From NCBI RefSeq assembly GCF_001556865.1, contig NZ_LSJY01000089.1:1-52491 (forward strand): a stretch of 52,491 nucleotides of DNA. The letters are read 5' to 3'. Below are positions 17,644 through 26,156 of the stretch, piece after piece. Source of the stretch: Sphingobium sp. CCH11-B1 (GTDB taxonomy: Bacteria; Pseudomonadota; Alphaproteobacteria; Sphingomonadales; Sphingomonadaceae). Numbering within the stretch: position 1 is the first letter of the stretch; each line of letters begins with the position of its first letter. The notes beneath the pieces are model-generated. The model was not told the DNA's origin and did no database searches. It saw only the letters and a list, made by a program, of their open reading frames with translations. The translations under genes were made by a program, and so were the position numbers.

Positions 17644-17681
17644 CCTGGCTGTTCCCCAGCGAAAACCGGGGAACAGCCAGG
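17644..17681 (-). terminator. strong hairpin after the DEAD-box helicase gene
   Basis: Perfect 14-bp arms CCTGGCTGTTCCCC (17644-17657) and its complement (17668-17681) around a 10-bp loop, 28 bp beyond the helicase stop. On the minus strand it is followed by TTGCTCTTCC, which is pyrimidine-rich but not a pure T-run. The remaining 17411-17643 shows no gene. Confidence 0.6.
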
Positions 17682-17708
17682 AACCCAGCCAATGCCGGGC
17701 GCAAGTTT

Positions 17709-19088
17709 TCAGCGTGGCGCGCCGGTGCGCTGCACCGCGCCCTTGTGCGCGCCAACGCCCCCGCGCCGCCGCCGCCGGCCGCCCGGCTTCTTCGCCACCT
17801 CGCCCTCACCGCGATGCGCCTTGTCGGGCGCGCCGCGCTGGGCCTTCTGGCCGTCCTGATAACGACGCTGCCCCTCGGCGCGCTTGGCCTGCTGAGCCGG
17901 ACTCTGGCTCGGCCCCTTGCGCGGCGCTGCCGGCTTGGGAAGGTTGCGCACCGCTTCCATGAAATTCTCCGGCAGCGGCGCGATGTCCAGCTTCACCCGC
18001 GTTGTTTTCTCGATGGCCTTGAGATGGGGCCGCTCGTCGTCCGCCACGAAGCTGATCGCGACGCCTTCCGCACCGGCGCGCGCCGTGCGGCCGATCCGGT
18101 GAACATATTGCTCCGGCACGTTCGGAATCTCGAAGTTGATGACATGGCTGACGCCCGACACGTCAATGCCGCGCGCGGCAATGTCGGTCGCGACCAGCAG
18201 CTTGCAATGGCCGTGGCGGAACGCCTGGAGCGCGGTCGTCCGCTGCGCCTGGCTCTTGTTGCCGTGGATGGCGAAGGCCTGGATGCCCGCGCCTTCCAGG
18301 AAGCGCACGACCCGGTCCGCGCCATGCTTGGTGCGGGTGAAGATCAGCGCGCGATCAATGTCCTCGGTCTTGAGCACGATATGCAGAAGCGCCTGCTTTT
18401 CCGCCTGATTGACGAAGGTCGCCTGCTGGCGCACCCGTTCCGCCGTGGTCGATTGCGGCGCGACGCTGACCTTCACCGGGTCGTTGAGGAACTGGCCGGC
18501 CAGCGCCTCGATCTCCTTGGGCATGGTCGCCGAGAAGAACAGGTTCTGCCGGTCGCGCGGCAACAGTTTGGCGATGCGCTTCAACGGATGGATGAACCCC
18601 ATGTCCATCATCTGGTCGGCCTCGTCCAAGACGAAGATTTCCGTGTCCTTGATGGTGAAGCAACGCTGGTCAATGAGGTCGAGCAAACGGCCGGGCGTCG
18701 CGACGACGATGTCGACGCCCTGCGACAAGGCGCGGATCTGCTTGTTGATCGGCACGCCGCCGAACACGGTTTCCACCGACAGTTTGAGGAAACGGCCATA
18801 GTCGCGAAAGCTCTGCGCGATCTGCGCGGCGAGTTCGCGAGTGGGCGAAAGCACCAGCATCCGGCACCCCAGCTTGGGCGTGGGCTTGGGATGACGAGCG
18901 AAATAGTCGAGGCTGGGCAGCGCGAAGGCGGCCGTCTTGCCGGTGCCGGTCTGCGCGATGCCGCACAGGTCGCGGCCCTCCAGCAGGACGGGAATCGCCT
19001 TCTGCTGGATCGGAGTGGGGTTGGCGTAATTTTTGGCGGCAAGCGCCTTTAGGATCGGCTCAGAAAGGCCAAGTTCGGTAAATTCCAT
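17709..19088 (-). CDS. DEAD-box ATP-dependent RNA helicase, RhlE-like
   Basis: A 459-residue helicase from ATG 19088 (MEFTELGLSEPILKALAAKN). All core motifs are visible: Q motif NPTPIQQKAIP, Walker A AQTGTGKT, PTRELAAQ, ATPGRLLD, DEAD in VLDEADQMMD, SAT in LFFSATMP, and HRIGRTARAG. The C-terminal 90 residues are a basic, low-complexity tail ending in a GGRRRRRGG stretch, the RNA-binding tail of RhlE/RhlB-type enzymes. It unwinds short RNA duplexes in ribosome assembly or mRNA decay. The upstream 19089-19316 contains no gene and could be a long 5' leader. Confidence 0.93.
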   Translation of the reverse strand: MEFTELGLSEPILKALAAKNYANPTPIQQKAIPVLLEGRDLCGIAQTGTGKTAAFALPSLDYFARHPKPTPKLGCRMLVLSPTRELAAQIAQSFRDYGRFLKLSVETVFGGVPINKQIRALSQGVDIVVATPGRLLDLIDQRCFTIKDTEIFVLDEADQMMDMGFIHPLKRIAKLLPRDRQNLFFSATMPKEIEALAGQFLNDPVKVSVAPQSTTAERVRQQATFVNQAEKQALLHIVLKTEDIDRALIFTRTKHGADRVVRFLEGAGIQAFAIHGNKSQAQRTTALQAFRHGHCKLLVATDIAARGIDVSGVSHVINFEIPNVPEQYVHRIGRTARAGAEGVAISFVADDERPHLKAIEKTTRVKLDIAPLPENFMEAVRNLPKPAAPRKGPSQSPAQQAKRAEGQRRYQDGQKAQRGAPDKAHRGEGEVAKKPGGRRRRRGGVGAHKGAVQRTGAPR

Positions 19089-19316
19089 GGATATGCTCAC
19101 AAGTCGGCCGGGCGCCGGCCTGGTGCGAGACGACGCAGCAAGGGCGCAAGGCGGGTTACGAAACGACCCGCGTGAATAGGGAAGCCTCAAACAGCTTTGC
19201 GCAGACTTGTCATTGGCCGGTCCCCGCCGTTCAAGGCCAGGACGATCACGCTGCCAATCGCTGTGGGGCCAATATGGCCATCTGCTGCGCTGCGGCGCAT
19301 ATGGCGCACCGGCAGG

Positions 19317-19351
19317 CAAAAAGCAAGCGGCCCGGAAATGGCCCGGGCCGC
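19317..19351 (-). terminator. rho-independent terminator of the stress-protein gene
   Basis: Arms GCGGCCCGG (19327-19335) and CCGGGCCGC (19343-19351) form a GC-rich stem. Read leftward it is followed by TTGCTTTTTGCC, a classical U-tract, 30 bp after the stop at 19381. Confidence 0.75.
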
Positions 19352-19380
19352 CGCAATTTCTGTCCCTGATGATTTTCAGT

Positions 19381-19851
19381 TCAAAGCGCGACTTCGGCGT
19401 GCTTGCCCTTCATATCGGACCGGACATCGCCGCCGAACATCATCTTGAAGACACCCTTCAGCGACAGATCGGCAAGCCAGATTTCCGCCGTGCCAAGATC
19501 GTAACGCAGCATCAGCAGGCTGGGATCATCGCGGCCCTGTGGATACCATGCTTCCACCTGCTTGGACCAATATCGATCAATGATCGCCGGGTCGGTTTCC
19601 GGTGATAATGTCCCATCGATACAGGCGAACAGGCTGTGATCCTTTGCGGAAAACTGCGCCATGGCCGGACCGCCAGGAGCAAGCCGATTGTCTTTCGAGG
19701 TGTAGAACCAGAAGCAGTGGTTGGCGGCGGGGTCGAGCTGCGCGGTCATCGGCAGGCTATGCTCGCTGCTGTCTTCCAGCCCGACCATGACGAAGGGGCT
19801 GCTCGACAACTCTTTCCAGAACCGGTCGCGAATGTCGCTCGTGTCAGTCAT
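19381..19851 (-). CDS. pyridoxamine 5'-phosphate oxidase-fold protein (general stress protein 26-like)
   Basis: A 156-residue split-barrel flavin-binding protein. The N-terminus (RDRFWKELSSSPFVMVGLED) and the FWFYTSKDNRLA strand match the GSP26-like subfamily, as does the YWSKQVEAWYPQGRDDPSLLMLRYDLGTAEIW stretch, the family's hallmark. Members bind FMN or FAD and are linked to stress responses; the substrate is usually unknown. An AGGAGACAG ribosome-binding site precedes ATG 19851. It has its own terminator and diverges from nfuA. Confidence 0.85.
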   Translation of the reverse strand: MTDTSDIRDRFWKELSSSPFVMVGLEDSSEHSLPMTAQLDPAANHCFWFYTSKDNRLAPGGPAMAQFSAKDHSLFACIDGTLSPETDPAIIDRYWSKQVEAWYPQGRDDPSLLMLRYDLGTAEIWLADLSLKGVFKMMFGGDVRSDMKGKHAEVAL

Positions 19852-19951
19852 AACCTGTCTCCTTTCGCTTTTCGCTTTGTTCTCCCAATCATCGGACCCT
19901 CGCGAAGTTCCGCCGCTTGATCTTGACCGCGTCTATCGCCACATGGGCGTC

Positions 19952-20527
19952 ATGCTGATCGAGACCGAACTGACGCCCAATCCGGCGACCATTAAATTCC
20001 TGCCCGGCCGCGAAGTGATGGGTGCAGGAACTCGCGACTTCGCCTCCCCGGAAGAGGCGGAGGCATCGCCGCTCGCAGATGCCCTATTCGGCCTTGGCGA
20101 CGTCACCGGCGTTTTCTTCGGCAGCGATTTCGTATCGGTAACCATAGCACCTGGCGCGGAATGGTCAGACGTGAAGCCCGATATACTGGCCACGCTGCTG
20201 GACCATTTTTCCGCCAATATGCCGCTCTTCGCGCCTGGATCGGCGGCCGGGATCGTGGTGCCGGATGGCGATGACGCCTTTGCGGACGATCCGGAGGATG
20301 CCGAGATCGTCGAGCAGATCCGAGACCTTATCGACACGCGCGTTCGCCCGGCCGTGGCCAATGACGGGGGCGACATCGTCTATCGCGGCTTCGACAAAGG
20401 CACCGTTTATCTCAAGATGCAGGGCGCATGCTCAGGCTGTCCGTCCTCCACCGCCACGCTGAAGAACGGGATTGAGCAGTTGCTCAAACATTATGTGCCC
20501 GAAGTGACCGAGGTGCGCGCGGTCTGA
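19952..20527 (+). CDS. nfuA: NifU-domain iron-sulfur cluster scaffold/carrier
   Basis: A 191-residue protein. The N-terminal Nfu_N domain begins MLIETELTPNPATIKFLPG, a diagnostic start, which is why ATG 19952 is preferred (ATG 19943, three codons up, is also possible). The C-terminal NifU domain has the cluster-binding CSGCPSS motif. The protein receives [4Fe-4S] clusters and delivers them to client enzymes; MiaB, encoded in the same region, is a plausible client. An acidic linker (DGDDAFADDPEDAE) joins the domains. It is the first of the rightward housekeeping genes. Confidence 0.93.
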   Translation: MLIETELTPNPATIKFLPGREVMGAGTRDFASPEEAEASPLADALFGLGDVTGVFFGSDFVSVTIAPGAEWSDVKPDILATLLDHFSANMPLFAPGSAAGIVVPDGDDAFADDPEDAEIVEQIRDLIDTRVRPAVANDGGDIVYRGFDKGTVYLKMQGACSGCPSSTATLKNGIEQLLKHYVPEVTEVRAV

Positions 20528-20626
20528 CCCCGGTTCGGATCGACGCTGCGGCAATTGGCAAATCGCGGCGGATCGATTAACCGGCAGGAAAGTCTGCAGA
20601 TGGCGGACACGTGACGGGGAATTTGC

Positions 20627-21256
20627 TTGCGCCTTCTGGTGATCGACACTGCCACTCAGGCCTTGTCCGTTGCGCTGCTGGAAAATGACGTCCCGATCGG
20701 GCGCTTTCACGAAATAGTGGGCCGGGGGCATGCCGAAGCGCTGCTGCCGGCGATCGCAGCCCTGCCGGACGGCGGACGGGCCGATAGGATCGTCGTGGAT
20801 ATCGGGCCGGGCAGCTTCACGGGAGTCCGCATCGGCATCGCCGCCGCGCGTGCGCTGGGGCTGGCGTGGCGGGTGCCAGTCCATGGATATAGCACCCCTG
20901 CCCTGATTGCGGCCATGGCCGCCCGCCAAAATGAGGCGGGAGGGCGCATCGCCGTCACCATAACCGGCGGACATGGCGAACTGTTCTGGCAATGGTTCGA
21001 CCCTGCAGGCCGCGTCGCGGAAAGCCCCGTCGCATCGACCCTGATCGCTCAGCTGGCAGAGCAACTGGTCGCACCGGCCTATTATGGCACAGGTGCCGAA
21101 GCGCTGGTCACGGCGCGGGGCGCGGGCATCGCCGTCACCCTCTATCCTGACGCGGCAGACTATCCATTGATCGCCGACCAGCCTCTCCTCCCGCCCAGCC
21201 CGATCTACGGCCGGGGCGCCGATGCGATGACGATGGCGGAGCGCGCCGCGTCATGA
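20627..21256 (+). CDS. tsaB: tRNA threonylcarbamoyladenosine biosynthesis protein TsaB
   Basis: A 209-residue ASKHA-fold protein. It begins RLLVIDTATQALSVALLEND and carries GPGSFTGVRIGIAAARALG, the TsaB signature. TsaB is the partner that TsaD needs to make t6A37 on ANN-decoding tRNAs; the metal-binding His residues of TsaD are absent, as expected. The start is TTG at 20627, since no ATG or GTG gives the right N-terminus. The stop overlaps the next start as ATGA (21253-21256), so tsaB and rimI are translationally coupled. Confidence 0.93.
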   Translation: MRLLVIDTATQALSVALLENDVPIGRFHEIVGRGHAEALLPAIAALPDGGRADRIVVDIGPGSFTGVRIGIAAARALGLAWRVPVHGYSTPALIAAMAARQNEAGGRIAVTITGGHGELFWQWFDPAGRVAESPVASTLIAQLAEQLVAPAYYGTGAEALVTARGAGIAVTLYPDAADYPLIADQPLLPPSPIYGRGADAMTMAERAAS

Positions 21257-21732
21257 TGCCGGGTCTTTCGCTGGACATCTACGACCAGGGCGAACGCAAC
21301 GCATTGGCCGATGCGATGGAGGTCATGGTCCGTGCCTTCGACCCGGCCTATGGCGAAGCCTGGACCCTGTCCCAACTGTCCGGGGTCATGCTCATGCCCG
21401 GCACATGGCTGACCGTAGCGCGTCTGGATGCGGCACCGCTGGGCTTTGCCCTGGTGCGGTCGGTGCTCGACGAATGCGAACTGCTGCTACTGGCCGTCGA
21501 CCCGTCCTGGCGCGGCAAGGGGATCGGAGAGACCCTGCTGCGCGATTCCATGCTGACCGCTCGCCGCCGTGGAATAACATCGATGAATCTGGAGGTGCGC
21601 GCGACAAATAACGCCATAAGATTGTACGAAAAAAATGGCTTTGAATATGTACACCGCCGTCCCGGTTACTATCGCGGTAAGAATGGTCAACTTCACGACG
21701 CGCTCAGTTTCCGGCTCGATATGCTGATTTAA
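21253..21732 (+). CDS. rimI: ribosomal-protein-alanine N-acetyltransferase family protein (GNAT)
   Basis: A 159-residue GNAT enzyme. The acetyl-CoA loop is VDPSWRGKGIGETLL and the RimI-type segment LEVRATNNAIRLYEKNGFEYVHRRPGYY is complete. RimI acetylates the N-terminal alanine of ribosomal protein S18, although some members act on other substrates. The coupling with tsaB (4-bp overlap) is a widespread arrangement and supports the assignment. Confidence 0.9.
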   Translation: MMPGLSLDIYDQGERNALADAMEVMVRAFDPAYGEAWTLSQLSGVMLMPGTWLTVARLDAAPLGFALVRSVLDECELLLLAVDPSWRGKGIGETLLRDSMLTARRRGITSMNLEVRATNNAIRLYEKNGFEYVHRRPGYYRGKNGQLHDALSFRLDMLI

Positions 21733-21844
21733 GGGGGATAAGCCCTTGCGCAAATGAACCGGGGGGTTTAGCGGTCCCCTACCGCTCCAGCATTCATTGT
21801 CCTCGGGCGGGTCGCACGACATACAGCCTTTGCAGGAAATAAAA

Positions 21845-22270
21845 ATGGAAACTGAAACGGCCCAAAATGAGCTGCTGATTACTTTGACTTCGGACATTGT
21901 CGCCGCACATGTCTCGAATAACAGCGTCGCCGTCTCCGACGTGTCGACGCTGATCCAGAATGTGCATGCCGCGCTTGCCAATCTCAGTCAGCCTGCGCCC
22001 GCTCCTGAAGTAAAGCCTGAACCCGCCGTGTCCGTACGCTCGTCGGTCAAGCCGGATTACATCATCTGCCTGGAAGATGGTAAGAAGCTGAAGATGCTGA
22101 AGCGCCACCTGATGACCCATTATCAGATGACGCCGGAAGATTATCGCGCCAAATGGGGTCTGCCCGCAGACTATCCGATGGTCGCGCCTAACTATGCAGA
22201 ACAGCGTCGCAGCCTGGCCAAGAAGATCGGCCTTGGCACAAAGCGTCGCCGCACCCGCGCGGCAAAATAA
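21845..22270 (+). CDS. MucR/Ros-family transcriptional regulator with Cys-to-Asp change in the zinc-finger region
   Basis: A 141-residue regulator from ATG 21845 (AGGAA ribosome-binding site 5 bp upstream). The N-terminal part (ELLITLTSDIVAAHVSNNSVAVSDVSTLI) is the MucR oligomerisation region and a Pro/Ala-rich linker follows. The DNA-binding domain reads IICLEDGKKLKMLKRHLMTH, then YQMTPEDYRAKWGLP. In Ros the finger is C-x2-C...H...H; here the second Cys is Asp (CLED), a change known in rhizobial homologues. The tail KKIGLGTKRRRTRAAK is very basic. MucR proteins control cell-surface polysaccharide, motility and cell-cycle genes. It has its own terminator. Confidence 0.92.
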   Translation: METETAQNELLITLTSDIVAAHVSNNSVAVSDVSTLIQNVHAALANLSQPAPAPEVKPEPAVSVRSSVKPDYIICLEDGKKLKMLKRHLMTHYQMTPEDYRAKWGLPADYPMVAPNYAEQRRSLAKKIGLGTKRRRTRAAK

Positions 22271-22299
22271 TCTGTCGCACGCTCGACTGCATGAAGGAC

Positions 22300-22335
22300 A
22301 AGGGCGCATCGGCGATGCGCCCTTCCCTGTTTTTG
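22300..22335 (+). terminator. rho-independent terminator after the mucR-like gene
   Basis: Perfect 11-bp arms AAGGGCGCATC (22300-22310) and GATGCGCCCTT (22314-22324) with a 3-nt loop, followed by CCCTGTTTTTG. It lies 30 bp after the stop. Confidence 0.85.
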
Positions 22336-22390
22336 CAAATGTCGCTACCCTTGCACTTCCCTGCCGCACCGATCCAATAAGCGAGCCTGC

Positions 22391-22813
22391 ATGAACCGCA
22401 AAATCGACGTCGAAGCCTTGTGTCACGAAAAGGGGCTGCGCATCACGGAGCAGCGCCGCGTGATCGCCCAGGTGCTGAGCGACGCCACCGATCATCCCGA
22501 TGTGGAGGAGTTGCACAGGCGAGCAGCCGCGATCGATCCCGGCATATCAATCGCGACAGTGTACCGGACGGTTCGCCTGTTCGAGGAAGCGGGCATATTG
22601 GAACGGCATGACTTTGGCGACGGACGCGCCCGCTACGAAGCCGCCCCGGAATCCCATCACGATCATCTGATCGATGTGGAAACCGGCAACGTCATCGAAT
22701 TCGTCGATCCCGAACTGGAGCAGTTGCAGAAGCAGATCGCGGAGAAGCTTGGCTTCCGGTTGGTCGACCATAGAATGGAACTGTACGGCGTCGCGCTCGA
22801 CCGGAAGAACTGA
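22391..22813 (+). CDS. fur: Fur-family metal-responsive transcriptional repressor
   Basis: A 140-residue regulator. The winged-helix domain is typical (GLRITEQRRVIAQVLSDATDHPDVEELHRRA; ISIATVYRTVRLFEEAGILERHDFGDGRARYE). The metal-site strand SHHDHLIDVETGNVIEFVDPELE keeps the conserved His and Asp/Glu ligands. The C-terminal CxxC structural zinc site of E. coli Fur is missing, as in many alphaproteobacterial Fur/Mur proteins, so the effector may be iron or manganese. It precedes plsC-like and miaB genes on the same strand. Confidence 0.9.
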   Translation: MNRKIDVEALCHEKGLRITEQRRVIAQVLSDATDHPDVEELHRRAAAIDPGISIATVYRTVRLFEEAGILERHDFGDGRARYEAAPESHHDHLIDVETGNVIEFVDPELEQLQKQIAEKLGFRLVDHRMELYGVALDRKN

Positions 22814-22820
22814 CACATCC

Positions 22821-23555
22821 TTGGCGCGCGCCCGCAGACTGTTGCGCATAGGCGCGCTGGTGTGCAGCCTGCTATTCTGCCTCATCCCGCATCTGGCCTG
22901 GCGGGCCATCCGCCGCCCTTCGCCCTGGCCGCGCCTCTTCCTGGCGATGGCCGCGCGGTCCGTCGGCGCGCGCGTGCGCATCGAAGGCGCGCCACAAGGC
23001 GGCGACATGTTCCTGCTCGCCAATCATGTCAGCTGGATCGACATTTTGGCGCTGGGCGGCGCGACCGGCACCGCCTTCGTCTCGCATGACGGCGTGGCAG
23101 GCTGGCCGGTGATCGGCTGGCTGGCGGCGCAGAACAACACGCTCTTCGTCGCCCGCGAACGGCGCGGCGCGCTGTCGTCACAATTGGAATCCCTGCGCGC
23201 CGCCATGTTAGGGCATCAGCCGGTTGCCCTTTTCCCCGAAGGCACCACGGGCGACGGCACAACCCTGCTCCCGTTCAAGCCGGCTCTGCTGGCCGTCCTT
23301 CTGCCTCCACCGCGGCCAGTCATGATCCAGCCAGTGCACATAGATTATGGCGCCAGCGCGCGGGAAATCGCGTGGCATGGCGCTGAGACGGCGGGCGCGA
23401 ACGCAAAGCGCATGCTGGAGAGGCGCGGCGCGTTGACAGTCACCCTGCGCTTCCTTCAGCCGTTTGATCCTGCGGACTGCGCCGATCGCAAAACCATCGC
23501 GATGCGGGCGCATGCGGCGATTGCCGCCAGCATGGCGGAACATGCAATTGCGTGA
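22821..23555 (+). CDS. 1-acyl-sn-glycerol-3-phosphate acyltransferase-type enzyme (PlsC family)
   Basis: About 244 residues from TTG 22821, only 7 bp after the fur stop; no ATG gives the expected N-terminus, so the exact start is uncertain. A single membrane anchor (LLRIGALVCSLLFCLIPHLAW) precedes the acyltransferase domain. Catalytic block I reads NHVSWID (the NHxxxxD motif) and block III FPEGTTGDGT. Such enzymes add a second acyl chain to lysophosphatidic acid in phospholipid synthesis; some relatives act on ornithine lipids. Confidence 0.88.
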   Translation: MARARRLLRIGALVCSLLFCLIPHLAWRAIRRPSPWPRLFLAMAARSVGARVRIEGAPQGGDMFLLANHVSWIDILALGGATGTAFVSHDGVAGWPVIGWLAAQNNTLFVARERRGALSSQLESLRAAMLGHQPVALFPEGTTGDGTTLLPFKPALLAVLLPPPRPVMIQPVHIDYGASAREIAWHGAETAGANAKRMLERRGALTVTLRFLQPFDPADCADRKTIAMRAHAAIAASMAEHAIA

Positions 23556-23604
23556 TCACCAGCGCCCTTCCGCTTGGATGATACCCCCTGTATAGCTGGA
23601 CCAC

Positions 23605-24951
23605 ATGAATCGATCCGACGCCCCCAAGACCCCCGCGACATTCCACGTCAAATCCTTCGGCTGCCAGATGAACGTCTATGACGGCGAGCGCATGGCGGAG
23701 ATGCTGGGGACGCAGGGCATGACCGCCACCGCGGAGGGAACGGACGCCGACCTGGTCATCCTCAACACCTGCCACATTCGCGAAAAGGCCGTGGACAAGG
23801 TCTATTCGGACATCGGCCGCATGGTCCGGGAGGATGGCAGCCGCCCGATGATCGCTGTCGCCGGGTGCGTCGCGCAGGCGGAAGGCAGCGAGATCCAACG
23901 TCGCGCCCGCAATGTCGACATCGTCGTCGGCCCGCAAGCCTATCACCGGCTGCCCGACCTGATCGAAAAGGCCGGACGCGGAGAAGCTGCGGTCGACACC
24001 GACATGCCGCTGGCGTCCAAGTTCGGCGCGCTTCCCGCCCGCACGCGGCAGGCGCGTCCCGCTGCCTTCCTGACCATCATGGAGGGCTGCGACAAATTCT
24101 GCACCTATTGCGTGGTGCCCTATACGCGCGGGGCGGAGATCAGCCGGCCCTGGTCCGCCATCGTCGACGAGGCGAAGGCACTGGTCGATGGCGGAGCGCG
24201 CGAAATCACGCTGCTCGGCCAGAATGTCAACGCCTGGACCGGCGAGGATAGCGGGGGTCGGGCGCAGGGCATGGACGGCTTGGTCCGCGAATTGGCGAAA
24301 ATCCCGGATCTGAGGCGTATCCGTTACACGACCAGCCACCCCAACGACATGAGCGATGGCCTGATCGCCGCGCATGGCGAAATCGACAAGCTGATGCCCT
24401 TCCTTCATTTGCCGGTCCAGTCGGGGAACGACCGTATCCTCAAGGCCATGAACCGCAGCCACAGCGCCGAAAGCTATCTGCGCATCATAGAGCGTGTGCG
24501 CGCGGCGCGGCCCGATATTGCGGTATCGGGCGACTTCATCGTCGGCTTTCCGGGCGAAAGCGAAGCGGAGTTTCAGGACACGCTGAAGATCGTGGAGCAG
24601 GTGGGCTACGCGCAATGCTACAGCTTCAAATATAGTCCGCGCCCCGGCACGCCCGCCGCCGACATGGATGACCAGATCGATCCGCAGGTGATGGACGATC
24701 GCCTCGCCCGGCTGCAGGCACTGCTCAACCGTCAGCAGTCGGCGTTCAACGCCGCCACGGTGGGACGGCGTACGGACATATTGCTGGAACGCAAGGGTCG
24801 CCATGCCGGGCAGTTGATCGGCAAGTCGCCCTGGCTCCAGTCAGTCGTGGTCGACGCGCCGAACCTGTCCATCGGCGACATGGTTGAAGTTGACATCATC
24901 AGCGCCGGCCCGAACAGCCTGGCCGGCGAAACAAGGAGGAAAGCCGCTTGA
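23605..24951 (+). CDS. miaB: tRNA-2-methylthio-N6-dimethylallyladenosine synthase
   Basis: A 448-residue radical SAM methylthiotransferase. The N-terminal UPF0004 domain has three cluster cysteines (SFGCQMNVYD, LNTCHIREKA, VAGCVAQAEG). The radical SAM motif is GCDKFCTYCVVPYTRG (CxxxCxxC). A C-terminal TRAM domain (RRTDILLERKGRHAGQLIGK) binds tRNA. It converts i6A37 to ms2i6A37. The length and all six cysteines are as expected. It is followed by phoH and ybeY, a standard order in proteobacteria. Confidence 0.97.
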   Translation: MNRSDAPKTPATFHVKSFGCQMNVYDGERMAEMLGTQGMTATAEGTDADLVILNTCHIREKAVDKVYSDIGRMVREDGSRPMIAVAGCVAQAEGSEIQRRARNVDIVVGPQAYHRLPDLIEKAGRGEAAVDTDMPLASKFGALPARTRQARPAAFLTIMEGCDKFCTYCVVPYTRGAEISRPWSAIVDEAKALVDGGAREITLLGQNVNAWTGEDSGGRAQGMDGLVRELAKIPDLRRIRYTTSHPNDMSDGLIAAHGEIDKLMPFLHLPVQSGNDRILKAMNRSHSAESYLRIIERVRAARPDIAVSGDFIVGFPGESEAEFQDTLKIVEQVGYAQCYSFKYSPRPGTPAADMDDQIDPQVMDDRLARLQALLNRQQSAFNAATVGRRTDILLERKGRHAGQLIGKSPWLQSVVVDAPNLSIGDMVEVDIISAGPNSLAGETRRKAA

Positions 24952-25049
24952 ACCAAAGCCTCGTCCTTTCCGCATCAGCGGGAAAACCAGCTCCTCAGGC
25001 GCCAGAGTCCGGCGGAACACAGAGGATGACGAGCGAGGGAGGCTGCTGA

Positions 25050-26057
25050 ATGTCCAAAAAGCCAAATCATCACAACCGCGCTGCGGATACCGCCGAGCGC
25101 GCCCGTTTGGAAGTCACGTTCGATCGGCCGCATCTGCTGACCACACTGTTCGGGCAATATGACCAGAATCTGGTCGCGATCGAGAATCGTCTGGGTGTCT
25201 ATATCGCCGCGCGCGGCAACAAGCTGCAGATCGAGGGCGAGGCGCAGGCCGCGGCCCGCGCGCGCGAGGTGATGACTGGCCTCTACAACCGCATCGTCGC
25301 CGGACAGGAGATCGATGCGGGCGCGGTAGAGGCGGTGATCGCCATGTCTTCGGAACCTACGCTCGACGGCATCATCCGCGGCGATGTCGCCGAACCGCCC
25401 AAGGTGATGATCCGGACGCGCAAGAAGACCATCGTCCCGCGCTCCGCAACGCAGGTCACCTATATGGAGGCGCTGACCCGCAACGACATCATCTTCGCGC
25501 TCGGCCCGGCAGGCACCGGCAAGACCTACCTTGCCGTGGCGCAGGCAGTCAGCCAGCTCATTACCGGCAGCGTCGATCGGTTGATCCTCTCGCGCCCCGC
25601 CGTGGAAGCGGGCGAGCGACTCGGCTTTCTGCCGGGCGACATGAAGGAGAAGGTCGATCCCTATCTCCGCCCGATCTACGATGCACTCTACGACACGCTG
25701 CCCGCCGAGCAGGTCGAGCGCCGCATCGCGAGCGGGGAGATAGAGATCGCGCCGCTCGCCTTCATGCGCGGTCGCACCCTGGCCAATGCCTTCATCGTTC
25801 TGGACGAGGCGCAGAACACCACCATCGCTCAGATGAAGATGTTCCTGACCCGTTTCGGCGAAGGCAGCCGCATGGTCATCTGCGGCGATCCAAAGCAGGT
25901 CGACCTTCCGCAGCCGGGCATTTCCGGCCTCGCCGACGCCGTCGTCCGGCTGGACGGCGTGGACGGCATCGCCATGGTGCCCTTCGGCATCGGCGACGTG
26001 GTCCGCCATCCTGTCGTCGGCCGCATCGTCCAGGCTTATGAGGGCCCGGATGCGTGA
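25050..26057 (+). CDS. phoH: PhoH-family ATPase
   Basis: A 335-residue PhoH protein. The N-terminal KH-like region (RLEVTFDRPHLLTTLFGQYDQNLVAIENRLGV) leads to the ATPase domain with Walker A LGPAGTGKTYLA near residue 155 and Walker B AFIVLDEAQNTT. The motif LSRPAVEAGERLGFLPGD is diagnostic. PhoH-type proteins are RNA helicase-like or nuclease-associated ATPases, and the neighbour ybeY encodes an RNA endonuclease. The start at ATG 25050 follows a GAGGGAGG ribosome-binding site. Confidence 0.95.
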   Translation: MSKKPNHHNRAADTAERARLEVTFDRPHLLTTLFGQYDQNLVAIENRLGVYIAARGNKLQIEGEAQAAARAREVMTGLYNRIVAGQEIDAGAVEAVIAMSSEPTLDGIIRGDVAEPPKVMIRTRKKTIVPRSATQVTYMEALTRNDIIFALGPAGTGKTYLAVAQAVSQLITGSVDRLILSRPAVEAGERLGFLPGDMKEKVDPYLRPIYDALYDTLPAEQVERRIASGEIEIAPLAFMRGRTLANAFIVLDEAQNTTIAQMKMFLTRFGEGSRMVICGDPKQVDLPQPGISGLADAVVRLDGVDGIAMVPFGIGDVVRHPVVGRIVQAYEGPDA

Positions 26058-26069
26058 CCTGACCCACAG

Positions 26070-26150
26070 GCTGTTCGCGCTGAGCCGGTCGACCGGCTCA
26101 GCCGGGGGGAGCGAGGCGCCCCGGACTTCGCTCCACCCGAACGGAATATC
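26070..26150. repeat. REP-like intergenic repeat with perfect 24-bp palindrome
   Basis: Between phoH and ybeY lies a perfect palindrome (26079-26102, half-site GCTGAGCCGGTC), flanked by CTGTTCGC on the left and CCCGAACGG on the right. The pattern TTCG.GCTGAGCC.GTC resembles a dispersed intergenic repeat common in sphingomonads. It could form a large hairpin in the mRNA and separate ybeY from phoH. Confidence 0.65.
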
Positions 26151-26156
26151 GCCATC

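Noticed and set aside
23440..24804. 454-residue minus-strand frame opposite miaB
   Set aside because: Antisense shadow; miaB on the plus strand has every catalytic motif.
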